Assembly: GCA_945876035.1 (NCBI GenBank)
Contig: CAMCMU010000024.1
Coordinates: 1-64,000, forward strand
From: Schlesneria paludicola DSM 18645
GTDB lineage: Bacteria > Planctomycetota > Planctomycetia > Planctomycetales > Planctomycetaceae
DNA: 64,000 bases
Reading direction: 5' to 3'
The notes under the pieces are model-generated. The model was not told the DNA's origin, did not search any database, and saw nothing but the letters and a program-made list of their open reading frames with translations. Positions 56,941 to 64,000 of the stretch are shown in pieces. Within the stretch, counting starts at the first letter, position 1, and each line of letters starts with the position of its first letter. The translations under genes were made by a program, and so were the position numbers.

Positions 56941-57396
56941 TCAATTTCCCCGCCTCAGTTTTGCCAGAATACGATCCAATTGGTTGGCAAACGCCTGTTT
57001 GTGCTTCGTTCCGAACGGAGCAGGACCACCCATGATGAGATCATTTCCACGGAGTTCGTCCATCAGATTTCTCATGCTGATCCGTTCACCGATATTTTCT
57101 GTGGTCAGGAGTTCACCACGTGGATCAAGTGCGATTCCACCCTTCTGGACGACATGCGCGGCAAGAGGCACATCCGCTGTGATCACGAGATCACCGGCCT
57201 CAAGCAACTCCACAATCTGTTTGTCCGCGACGTTTGTCCCCGTGCCGACAACCAAAATTTGAATGAACTCAGAAGCTGGAACTCGCAGTTTTTCATTTGC
57301 GACGACGGTGACCAAGATTTTCAGACGCACAGCAGCCCGAAACAGAAGCTCCTTGATCACTCCGGGACAGGCATCGCCATCGATCCAAATATGCAT
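56941..57396 (-). CDS. YaiI/YqxD-family (UPF0178, DUF188) protein
   Basis: 151 residues matching the YaiI/YqxD family, a PIN-like fold: the N-terminal acidic motif WIDGDACPGVIKELLFRA, VVGTGTNVADKQIVELLEAG, DLVITADVPLAA, and the C-terminal FANQLDRIL. The conserved Asp residues (6, 8 and in TADVPLA) could bind metal as in PIN nucleases, but no activity is established for the family. The ATG at 57394-57396 has AAGGA nine bases upstream. It follows alaS on the same strand after about 95 bases. Confidence 0.93.
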   Translation of the reverse strand: MHIWIDGDACPGVIKELLFRAAVRLKILVTVVANEKLRVPASEFIQILVVGTGTNVADKQIVELLEAGDLVITADVPLAAHVVQKGGIALDPRGELLTTENIGERISMRNLMDELRGNDLIMGGPAPFGTKHKQAFANQLDRILAKLRRGN

Positions 57397-57491
57397 CGCG
57401 TGTGTTCCTTGTTTCTTTCTTCATCACGTTGCCGAGATGCAGTGCAGAAAGAAACGGACCCGATCCAGCGTCTTCTGGACTTCGCATTCGG

Positions 57492-60104
57492 TTAGGCGAG
57501 CTTTCCGCGGAAATAGGTCGCTCCGGCGGCGAGAGCCGCTGCAAGTTTCGTAATATCTTTTCCGCCGGCTTCCGCCAGATCGGGTCGCCCCCCTCCTCCG
57601 CCTCCGGCGATCTTGGCCGCAGTTTTTACGCAGTCACCAGCACTGACTCCCTTGGCCATCAGATCTTTGCTGACAGCGGCGATCAAAGCCACTTTGTCGT
57701 CGGCGATCAGACCCAGCAGAATGGCCGCTGACGGAGCCTTCTCCCGGATTCGGTCGACGAATTCCTTGAGCTGATCGCGAGTGACGTCCTTGATTTCAGC
57801 AACGATCAGCAAGGAGCGGCCCAGCGACTCGGCCTTGGCGACAAGTTGAGCTGCGGAATCGGCGAGCGACTGGCCGGCATACTTGGCAAGCTCTTTCTTT
57901 GCGTCACGCAGTTCGTTCAGCAAACTTTCGACTTTGCGTGGAAGATCCTCAGGTTGAATCTTCAACAACGTGACCGAATCTTTGACCAGATTTTCCGTTT
58001 CGCGAATGCGGGCGATCGCTTTGGGGCCGGTGTAGCACGTGATTCGCCGAACTCCGGCAGCCACCAGTTCCTCTCGGATCACGCGACACAGTCCGACTTG
58101 TCCTGAATTCGACAGGTGAGTTCCGCCACACAGTTCGGTACTAAATTCGCCCATTCGAACGACACGCACGTTGTCCGGATATTTCTCCCCGAAGAGTGCC
58201 ATCGCACCGAGTTGCCTGGCTTCAGAGATAGGCATCACGTTCGTCGAAATCGGTGCTCCGTCAGCAATCCGCTGATTGATCTCGTCCTCAATTTTCAGCA
58301 ATTCGTCGTGAGTCAAGCCCTTGGGATGAGCGAAATCGAACCGCAATTCGTCTTGTTGAACCTTGGAACCGCGTTGAGTGGCGTTTTCACCGAGGTGCTT
58401 TCGAAGGGCATGATGCAGCAGATGAGTCGCCGAGTGCGCCCGTCGGATTCCCTCACGGCGCGTTGTATTCGCAACCGCTTGAATCGTCGTGCCGACGGAC
58501 AGCGTTCCCGACGTCAGAGAGCCAATGTGAACGATCAACTCGCCATTACGCTGTGTGTCCTGAACGTCCACTTCGACGCCATTCCCGATCAGTTTTCCCG
58601 TGTCTCCGACTTGACCTCCCGCCTCACCGTAAAATGGCGAACGATCCAGGACGAGACCGACTTGAACCCCAGGAGCATCGAACGTCGGCACGAGCTGACC
58701 ATCAGCAATGATTCCGACAACGGTCACTTCAGAGGTTGTCCTATCGTATCCCAAAAACACAGTCCCCCCTGTTTTTCGCAAGGTATCGAGCGGACCTGCC
58801 GACATCACGGAGTTGGCAAAGGCGCCGCGTCCGCTCGTCTCTTTGTGTTTCGTTTGACAGTCGTTGAATTGGGTCATGTCCACGGTCAGCCCTGCGTTGG
58901 ACGCGAGCGATTCCGTCAACTCGATTAGGAAACCATCGGTCTGATGAAGATCGAAAGCGGCTGCTCCCGACAGCACTTTGGATCCGGCGGACTTGGCAAC
59001 GCTGATCAGTTTTTGGAGTCGACCGATCCCCGATTCAACGACTCGCAGGAACTGTTTTTCCTCTTCGTGAATGGCATTTTGAACGGCTTCAACCGTTTGG
59101 CCGAATTCGGGATACGGCTGCTTCATCATTTGTGCCACAACCGGAACAAGTTGCGAAAGAAACGGCTCGCGCGTCCCCAACAAAAAGCCTTCCATCGATG
59201 CGCGTCGAAGCAGCAACCGAACAATATAGTTTTCTTTCTCGGGTCCCGGACCACATCCTTCATGCAATGCGAATGAGCAGGCACGCACATGATCGGCAAT
59301 ACGTCGCAACGCCCTTCCCTCCGGAGCGGAATACTCATACGTCTTCCCAACGATCTCGCCCGCGGCCTGACAGATCGGCTTCAAAATATCGATTTCAAAG
59401 TTGCTCAGGACTCCCTGTAACGTGGACGCACATCGTTCGAGTCCCATACCGGTATCAATGTTTTTTTTGGGGAGTGGATTCAAGTTGTTTGGTAGGTTGC
59501 CGACACGATTAAATTGGGTGAAGACGAGATTCCAGATCTCAACCGTTTTTGTCGAGCCGGATGGCAGATAGTAGATTTCGCTGCACGGTCCACACACACC
59601 ATCAGGACCTAGGGAAGGAGCGGATGCCGGCCAGAAGTTTTCCCCTTCGTCTTCGCGAGAGATCCGGCTGGGATCCAGTCCGATTTCCGTATTCCAAATG
59701 TTGAACGCTTCGTCATCTTCCAAGTAAACGGTCACGGTTAACCGTGAAGCATCCAAGCCGAGCCACTTCTTGGTGGTCAGGAACTCCCATGCCCAGTGAA
59801 TGGCTTCCTTTTTGAAATAGTCGCCAAACGAAAAATTGCCAAGCATTTCAAAGAACGTGTGGTGATAGGCCGTGACTCCGACATTACCGATGTCACCCGT
59901 TCGAAGGCATTTTTGCGACGTCGCCGCGCGCGTGAATTCAACCGGGCCAATCCCCAAGAACTGATTCTTGAATTGATTCATTCCGGCAGGAGTGAATAGA
60001 ACCGTCGGATCGCTCTTAGGCACAAGCACATCTGTTGGCCGACGCACACAACCTTTGGACTCAAAAAACGCCAAATACTTTTCACGCAGTTCGTCTGTCT
60101 TCAT
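57492..60104 (-). CDS. alaS: alanyl-tRNA synthetase
   Basis: 870 residues, the normal size for AlaS. It charges tRNA-Ala and edits Ser and Gly. The class II catalytic core is N-terminal ([50 protein letters not shown]). The editing domain shows [12 protein letters not shown] and [13 protein letters not shown], its zinc-binding His/Cys set. The C-Ala domain ends in the Gly-rich [21 protein letters not shown] start 60104 is the family start, without a strong ribosome site. No tRNA-Ala or recA/recX neighbours are present. Confidence 0.97.
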   Translation of the reverse strand: MKTDELREKYLAFFESKGCVRRPTDVLVPKSDPTVLFTPAGMNQFKNQFLGIGPVEFTRAATSQKCLRTGDIGNVGVTAYHHTFFEMLGNFSFGDYFKKEAIHWAWEFLTTKKWLGLDASRLTVTVYLEDDEAFNIWNTEIGLDPSRISREDEGENFWPASAPSLGPDGVCGPCSEIYYLPSGSTKTVEIWNLVFTQFNRVGNLPNNLNPLPKKNIDTGMGLERCASTLQGVLSNFEIDILKPICQAAGEIVGKTYEYSAPEGRALRRIADHVRACSFALHEGCGPGPEKENYIVRLLLRRASMEGFLLGTREPFLSQLVPVVAQMMKQPYPEFGQTVEAVQNAIHEEEKQFLRVVESGIGRLQKLISVAKSAGSKVLSGAAAFDLHQTDGFLIELTESLASNAGLTVDMTQFNDCQTKHKETSGRGAFANSVMSAGPLDTLRKTGGTVFLGYDRTTSEVTVVGIIADGQLVPTFDAPGVQVGLVLDRSPFYGEAGGQVGDTGKLIGNGVEVDVQDTQRNGELIVHIGSLTSGTLSVGTTIQAVANTTRREGIRRAHSATHLLHHALRKHLGENATQRGSKVQQDELRFDFAHPKGLTHDELLKIEDEINQRIADGAPISTNVMPISEARQLGAMALFGEKYPDNVRVVRMGEFSTELCGGTHLSNSGQVGLCRVIREELVAAGVRRITCYTGPKAIARIRETENLVKDSVTLLKIQPEDLPRKVESLLNELRDAKKELAKYAGQSLADSAAQLVAKAESLGRSLLIVAEIKDVTRDQLKEFVDRIREKAPSAAILLGLIADDKVALIAAVSKDLMAKGVSAGDCVKTAAKIAGGGGGGRPDLAEAGGKDITKLAAALAAGATYFRGKLA

Positions 60105-60324
60105 GGTGAAAGAACGACCCTTCTTCCGTGACCGGTACGATCGATCGGAAAATTTGCTTCCGGCACAGTCTGTCCGTCCGCGACGTCAATAGAAAAAATT
60201 TACGGATTCGCTCCAGCAAAGCCAATCAAAACGAGTCGCGAGAAGATAGCAGAAGTGCTTCGGTCGGGCGACATCAAGCGGGTCGCTGGTTCTTGTTGTC
60301 CGCGCGGTACCTCCGGAATGGCAA

Positions 60325-61428
60325 TTAAACAGTCTCTGTGGTGAGTCTGTGGGTCGGAACAGGACGACCGGGGCGAAAGCTTTGGAGTGTGTTAATCACG
60401 TGTGTAGCATTCACTTTGCAACACGCTGCGGCGAGTTCTTCACGGACGAAGGCTTCAAGCAGGACGGGATCGGCGGCCACGCGGGCATTGACGACGACAT
60501 GCGCCGAGCACACGCGGCAGTTGGAAGGCAGAGACAGTTCTGGTTCCGTGAAACTGCTCACCAGATTGGCGACAGCGTAGCTGCTGTCTACTAGGCCGAT
60601 CGTCTTGAGGTGTGCCGTTTCAGAACCGGATGCGGCCAGCCGCTGATACAACCGGCGAATCAGATCGAGTAAGAACAGATCCAGATCAAACGCTGCGGAT
60701 GCAGTCACCGTCGCTTGGCTGTTGAGCCAGCCGAGTTCGGCTTCGCCCTCGGCGTAGACATCGTAGTCGAGATCCATCACGCGTTGGCCGAAGAGGCCAC
60801 GTTGTTCGAGGAATTCACAGAGAGACTCAAAGCCCGCACCGGTCCTCGCCGAGGTTCGAATGATCGTCCGACCGGGAAAATCGGCTTCCAGGAGGCCAAC
60901 GATTTCGTTGGCTTCTTTTTCTGGAAGTTCATCGATGCGATTCAGAATGATGAAGTCAGCCTCTTCCAATTGCTTGCGGAAAATGTATTCCGCCTTGGGT
61001 GAGAATCCGCCGCGAGTCTCCCGCCGCAGGATCTTTGCGCCGTGACTCGGTTTGAGAATCACGCCGTAGGGCGCGACGTCCAACGGGCGTTGATAAACCA
61101 ACACTAGGGGCCGAATGACCGTTGCCACGAGATCCGTACAACTGCCCACCGGCTCGGCAAGAAAGATGTCTGGCAGAGCGTCCGAACTGATCTGATCCAC
61201 GGTTGATGTCAGTTCATTGAAGTTGCAACAGAAGCAGGCTCCGGCCACTTCGCCGACGTCGAAACCTTGCGACCGCAGGCTATGCGTATCGACAAGATCC
61301 GTTGTCTGGTCATTGGTGATAATTCCGACTTTTAGGCCTTGGCTGATGTAATGGCGTGCCAGCCGACTGATAGTTGTAGTCTTACCGGCTCCCAAGAAGC
61401 CGCCAATCATGATAAAGCGTGGATTCAT
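60325..61428 (-). CDS. CobW/G3E-family GTPase (metallochaperone-like)
   Basis: 367 residues with Walker A GGFLGAGKTTT (residues 9-19), the metal-binding loop GACFCCNF (Cys65, Cys67, Cys68), LAEPVGSCTDL and the guanine motif NRIDEL. These are marks of the G3E family, which insert or deliver Zn, Ni, Co or other metals. The C-terminal half is longer than in small family members and carries CRVCSAHVVVNA. I chose the ATG at 61426-61428 because it overlaps the upstream stop as ATGA; the frame is open to 61671 inside the transglutaminase gene. It is the last gene of a coupled three-gene operon. Confidence 0.92.
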   Translation of the reverse strand: MNPRFIMIGGFLGAGKTTTISRLARHYISQGLKVGIITNDQTTDLVDTHSLRSQGFDVGEVAGACFCCNFNELTSTVDQISSDALPDIFLAEPVGSCTDLVATVIRPLVLVYQRPLDVAPYGVILKPSHGAKILRRETRGGFSPKAEYIFRKQLEEADFIILNRIDELPEKEANEIVGLLEADFPGRTIIRTSARTGAGFESLCEFLEQRGLFGQRVMDLDYDVYAEGEAELGWLNSQATVTASAAFDLDLFLLDLIRRLYQRLAASGSETAHLKTIGLVDSSYAVANLVSSFTEPELSLPSNCRVCSAHVVVNARVAADPVLLEAFVREELAAACCKVNATHVINTLQSFRPGRPVPTHRLTTETV

Positions 61429-62582
61429 TGTTGGTCCTTGTTGGCCCATTCCTTCAGGCTGTGAGTGTCCTTGAATGGATATGAGATGGGGTGGTCGGTC
61501 ACGAAACGATGTGAGGTCATCCAGGCGAACTTTTTTTCCTGACTGTTTGACGGATCGGGGTCGGACAGTGGCTGGCCATCGGCCTCCGCATAAATCGTGC
61601 GGACGACGGGAACGGGACCCCGGGCAGGCGGAATGAGTTGATAGTCCGTACCACGAGTCTGAACGAACCACGTGTTGTCGCGAAAACCCTGCATCAAACG
61701 ACGATTTGCCGCGTCGATCAACGTTTTTCGTTCCGCGTTAGAAAGGTCCTGATTGGCATGAATCGCTTGGGCGAGTTTCTGCGTTTCCGAAACATCGAAG
61801 CTGACCCAGCCGAAGGGGGGCAGAAACGCCTCCAGCTTGCAGTGTGAGGGCGAACTTTTGGGAAACGTATTGATGCCGTAGGTGATTCGCGTCGGTGAAT
61901 TCAATAAACGTCCCATCGCGGCACAGAAACCGTGATAGTCACTGCAATGGCCACGACGTAGTTCCAATGCATGAACAGAACTGGCCTGGAGCGACGCGTG
62001 CGCGTGGTCATAAGTGAAGTTGCGGTCCACAAATGTCATGACCGAACGAAAATCGTCCAAGGGATTGTGGCGCACCGGGACGATGTCAAGCAGCAACGTT
62101 TCAAAACGGGCATCGAAGACGACAGACTGGTCCTCACTGCGGCGGTACGGCGCGAACGAATCGGGCCATTCAACAAACGCCTGGATTCGTGCCGGATCCA
62201 GATTCCAGCGGAGTTCCCACACCGTCACTTGGAACGTGTGCCTCAGGATTTGCGCCCCAAGGGGATCAGGAAACTCGAAGTAGGCGAAACGGTTGCCAAA
62301 GACTGGCTCGGTATTGAATTGAGGTTGAACACGCTCAGGAAAGGTGGTGAACTCCGACGATGAAACGTCTTGCCCCTGATCGTTGAGCGGGATTGGCATC
62401 CAGACTTTGAGCAGCTGTGTTTTGGCAGGAGGGGTTACCGTGACGACCAATTCCGTGTCGTAGGTGACGGGGCTTGATCGCTCTGCCGAATAGGGCTGCG
62501 CGGGATCCCACATCACCGGCTCGGCCGCTTGTAACTGAGTCGCCGCGATCCACAGAATGACGCTGAAGCAGGATGTCTTCAT
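61425..62582 (-). CDS. exported transglutaminase-like protein
   Basis: 385 residues with a signal peptide (1-20, ending LQAAEP). A beta-rich N-terminal region (about 40-160) precedes a transglutaminase-like cysteine protease fold with the triad Cys213 in RRGHCSDYHGFC, His247 in PSHCKLEAF and Asp263 in GWVSFDVSE. All three are present, so it may be active, as a peptidase or amide-forming enzyme in the periplasm. Its start and stop overlap its neighbours by four bases each (aquaporin upstream, CobW downstream), so the three are translated together. Confidence 0.9.
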   Translation of the reverse strand: MKTSCFSVILWIAATQLQAAEPVMWDPAQPYSAERSSPVTYDTELVVTVTPPAKTQLLKVWMPIPLNDQGQDVSSSEFTTFPERVQPQFNTEPVFGNRFAYFEFPDPLGAQILRHTFQVTVWELRWNLDPARIQAFVEWPDSFAPYRRSEDQSVVFDARFETLLLDIVPVRHNPLDDFRSVMTFVDRNFTYDHAHASLQASSVHALELRRGHCSDYHGFCAAMGRLLNSPTRITYGINTFPKSSPSHCKLEAFLPPFGWVSFDVSETQKLAQAIHANQDLSNAERKTLIDAANRRLMQGFRDNTWFVQTRGTDYQLIPPARGPVPVVRTIYAEADGQPLSDPDPSNSQEKKFAWMTSHRFVTDHPISYPFKDTHSLKEWANKDQQ

Positions 62583-63472
62583 GGCTTAGCTTCAATACGG
62601 GTGAGCGGAAACGACGGACGGATCAGTAACTCGTACAAACCGCCACCGATCATCGCCCCCGCAAACGGTGCGATGATATACACCGTGAGCCAACCGAAAT
62701 CTTGAAATCCGGGCAGAGCGATGCTGCCCCAGCCCGCAACCGCAGCGAAGCACCGAGGTCCCAAGTCGCGTGCGGGGTTGAAGCAAGCCTGCGTTAATGG
62801 TGCGATCACCGAAATCAGCGCAGCGATCGTTAGCCCAATGAAAATTGGAGCTTGCCCGTTCAGGGGGCGTCCGGGATTACGACCATCCGTAACCGCGAAT
62901 ACGATGAAGCTCAAAATCAGCGTTCCGAGCAATTCTGCCGCAAACGCCACATGGTGCGGCACGAGACGGCGTACGTTTTCTCGTTCTTCCAACGAAATGA
63001 AATCAGGGCCTGCGGACCACATGTTGGGGTTGGGATAGTATTCGCCGTAGCACATGGCGGTGACCTCGCTACCGGCCGCACCACGCACGACCCCCTTTTC
63101 CGCCTCTTTAGCAGACAAAAGTGGACCGAACAGGAAGTACAACGCCGCCGCCGCGATCACGCTGCCAACGAACTGCGCTGCGATGAAGGGGATAACACGA
63201 TTCTTGGGAAAGCCTCGCCAAGCGGCGAACGCCAAGGTCATCGCGGGGTTGATGTGCGCACCACTGACCGCGCCGATGGCATAGATTGCCAGCATGATTG
63301 AGATTCCCCACACGATTGCAACTTGCCACAAACCTTGCTGCGCGCCGGTCAAAACGGCCGCATGGACCACACCACAGCCGAAAAAGATCAGCAGGAATGT
63401 TCCCACCGCTTCGGCAATCACTTGCCGCCAGACACTCGGCTCAGGTACGAGCATATTCTGAATTAACTCCAT
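62579..63472 (-). CDS. aquaporin/glycerol facilitator (MIP family)
   Basis: 297 residues with six membrane helices and the two NPA half-helices: SGAHINPAMTLAF (Asn75-Ala77) and QACFNPARDLGPR (Asn232-Ala234, Arg235). The Asp after NPAR is typical of the glycerol-conducting (GlpF) branch. The loop between helices 3 and 4 (about 117-170) is longer than usual and charged, with a YYPNPN stretch. It passively conducts water and perhaps glycerol or other small solutes. It heads an operon with the transglutaminase and CobW genes through ATGA overlaps. The start could also be the ATG six codons on (MLVPEP). Confidence 0.93.
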   Translation of the reverse strand: MELIQNMLVPEPSVWRQVIAEAVGTFLLIFFGCGVVHAAVLTGAQQGLWQVAIVWGISIMLAIYAIGAVSGAHINPAMTLAFAAWRGFPKNRVIPFIAAQFVGSVIAAAALYFLFGPLLSAKEAEKGVVRGAAGSEVTAMCYGEYYPNPNMWSAGPDFISLEERENVRRLVPHHVAFAAELLGTLILSFIVFAVTDGRNPGRPLNGQAPIFIGLTIAALISVIAPLTQACFNPARDLGPRCFAAVAGWGSIALPGFQDFGWLTVYIIAPFAGAMIGGGLYELLIRPSFPLTRIEAKP

Positions 63473-64000
63473 ACTTTCGGTGTCTCATCGTCTGTCGAAT
63501 CCAAACCGTAGATTAGCGGGGATTTTGAATGATTTCCAACCAAAAGCGGCTTTCGACATGCCTGCGCTGTTCGTTTTTCGCCGCGCGCTCGTTGCGACAG
63601 AGAACGCCCAATTGTTGACTGTTCAACTCGCGAACGTGTCGCATCATCGATGAGTCACTTCGTCTGTACCCGCAAGGCGGGTGCAGACGAAGTGACAGGG
63701 CAAGCGAACCGGCAGTTCGAATCCTCCACACGACTCGCACCAGGCGTCAGTACATCCATCTTGGTTTGCTGTTGAGACGAGAGATTCAAGTCAGCAGTCG
63801 GGGGTCGTGAGGCGTGGTTGGTGAAAGATCACAACAAGACAGTCACGGTTTTGAACGCGGACACGAAACGCACCGACGTGCCGGGTATGACCGTGACCGT
63901 TGCGGAGGGAATTTTGAAACAATCGGTACAGACGAAATCGCATGTGCGATGCTACTCGCGGACGATGACAGAGCGAGATTCGGCAGAGGCTCCTGGGTAC
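63473..64000. other. right edge, no confident gene
   Basis: About 530 bases upstream of the aquaporin operon. It includes the hairpin at 63654-63696, listed separately, and presumably the operon promoter. Frames running to the window edge are unconserved. Confidence 0.4.
63654..63696. repeat. 20-bp hairpin with 3-base loop
   Basis: Arms 63654-63673 and 63677-63696 pair at 19 of 20 positions (the exception is a G-T pair on one strand) around AAG. No U-run follows on either side. Its length suggests a small palindromic element (REP-like) or a terminator for a gene beyond the window. Confidence 0.65.

Noticed and set aside
56515-57495. A 326-codon open frame on the plus strand
   Set aside because: It runs antisense through the well-supported YaiI-family gene, has no ribosome site and has a low-complexity, family-free composition.
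63698-63735. A tRNA-like 3' end (GTTCGAATCC followed later by CACCA)
   Set aside because: The five bases on each side of the TTCGAAT loop do not pair, no acceptor partner or anticodon arm is found upstream, and the nearby hairpin explains the local structure.

Overview
The window looks like chromosomal DNA of a member of the Planctomycetota (probably order Planctomycetales), moderately GC-rich. The lineage call rests on families that are characteristic of or strongly enriched in that phylum: two DUF1501 + PSD1-type cytochrome (DUF1549/DUF1553) operons, a DUF1559 prepilin with an H-x9-DG C-terminal motif, a YrdC/low-molecular-weight phosphatase fusion, DUF1573, a phosphoesterase-like/tetraheme fusion, and long genes of unknown function. 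There are no rRNA, tRNA or CRISPR features that I can support.

Layout. 0.4-13.4 kb: housekeeping and small-molecule metabolism: purA (-), a PPK2 polyphosphate kinase (-), pdxH (+), a small ketosynthase/ACP set (ACP -, inactive ketosynthase-like protein +, active FabF-like enzyme +), a sugar-phosphate isomerase/epimerase-like TIM barrel (-), a decayed polyhydroxybutyrate-depolymerase-like gene (-), an M48 protease (-), a pyrophosphate-type phosphofructokinase (-) and a secreted protein of unknown function (-). 14-19 kb: first DUF1501/PSD1 operon (-). 19.4-21.6 kb: YrdC-phosphatase fusion, rpiB and gcvH (+). 21.9-28 kb: Nramp-related transporter, an internally deleted mannonate-dehydratase-like gene, and a VWA/MoxR pair (all -). 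28.4-32.4 kb: second DUF1501/PSD1 operon (-).

33-42.4 kb holds the most unusual locus: a TolQ/MotA-like channel with a long coiled-coil tail, followed in the same operon by two different single-pass coiled-coil proteins whose N-termini align position for position. One keeps the channel-partner Asp (FLDV, residue 18); the other has Ala there (FLAV, residue 18). A 1,320-residue soluble protein with no domain I recognise is transcribed divergently. Right after it lies a convergent Rieske-PSP1 fusion protein with a Cys-rich tail.

43.9-47 kb: a small helical-repeat protein, a decayed IS630-type transposase, a perfect 27-bp inverted repeat, and a YhaM-type OB/HD exoribonuclease. 47.6-56.6 kb (+): the prepilin with its terminator, a WecA-type glycan initiator, an O-antigen-ligase-like protein, a DUF1573 protein, the tetraheme lipoprotein and a DUF971 protein. 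56.9-63.5 kb (-): a YaiI/UPF0178 protein, alaS, and a tightly coupled operon of aquaglyceroporin, transglutaminase and CobW-type GTPase with 4-bp ATGA overlaps.

Most genes are single units or two- to three-gene operons. Decay is visible at two places (8.6-9.3 kb hydrolase, 44.7-45.6 kb transposase) and perhaps at 23.6-24.2 kb. All domain assignments come from reading motifs by eye; no database search was run.
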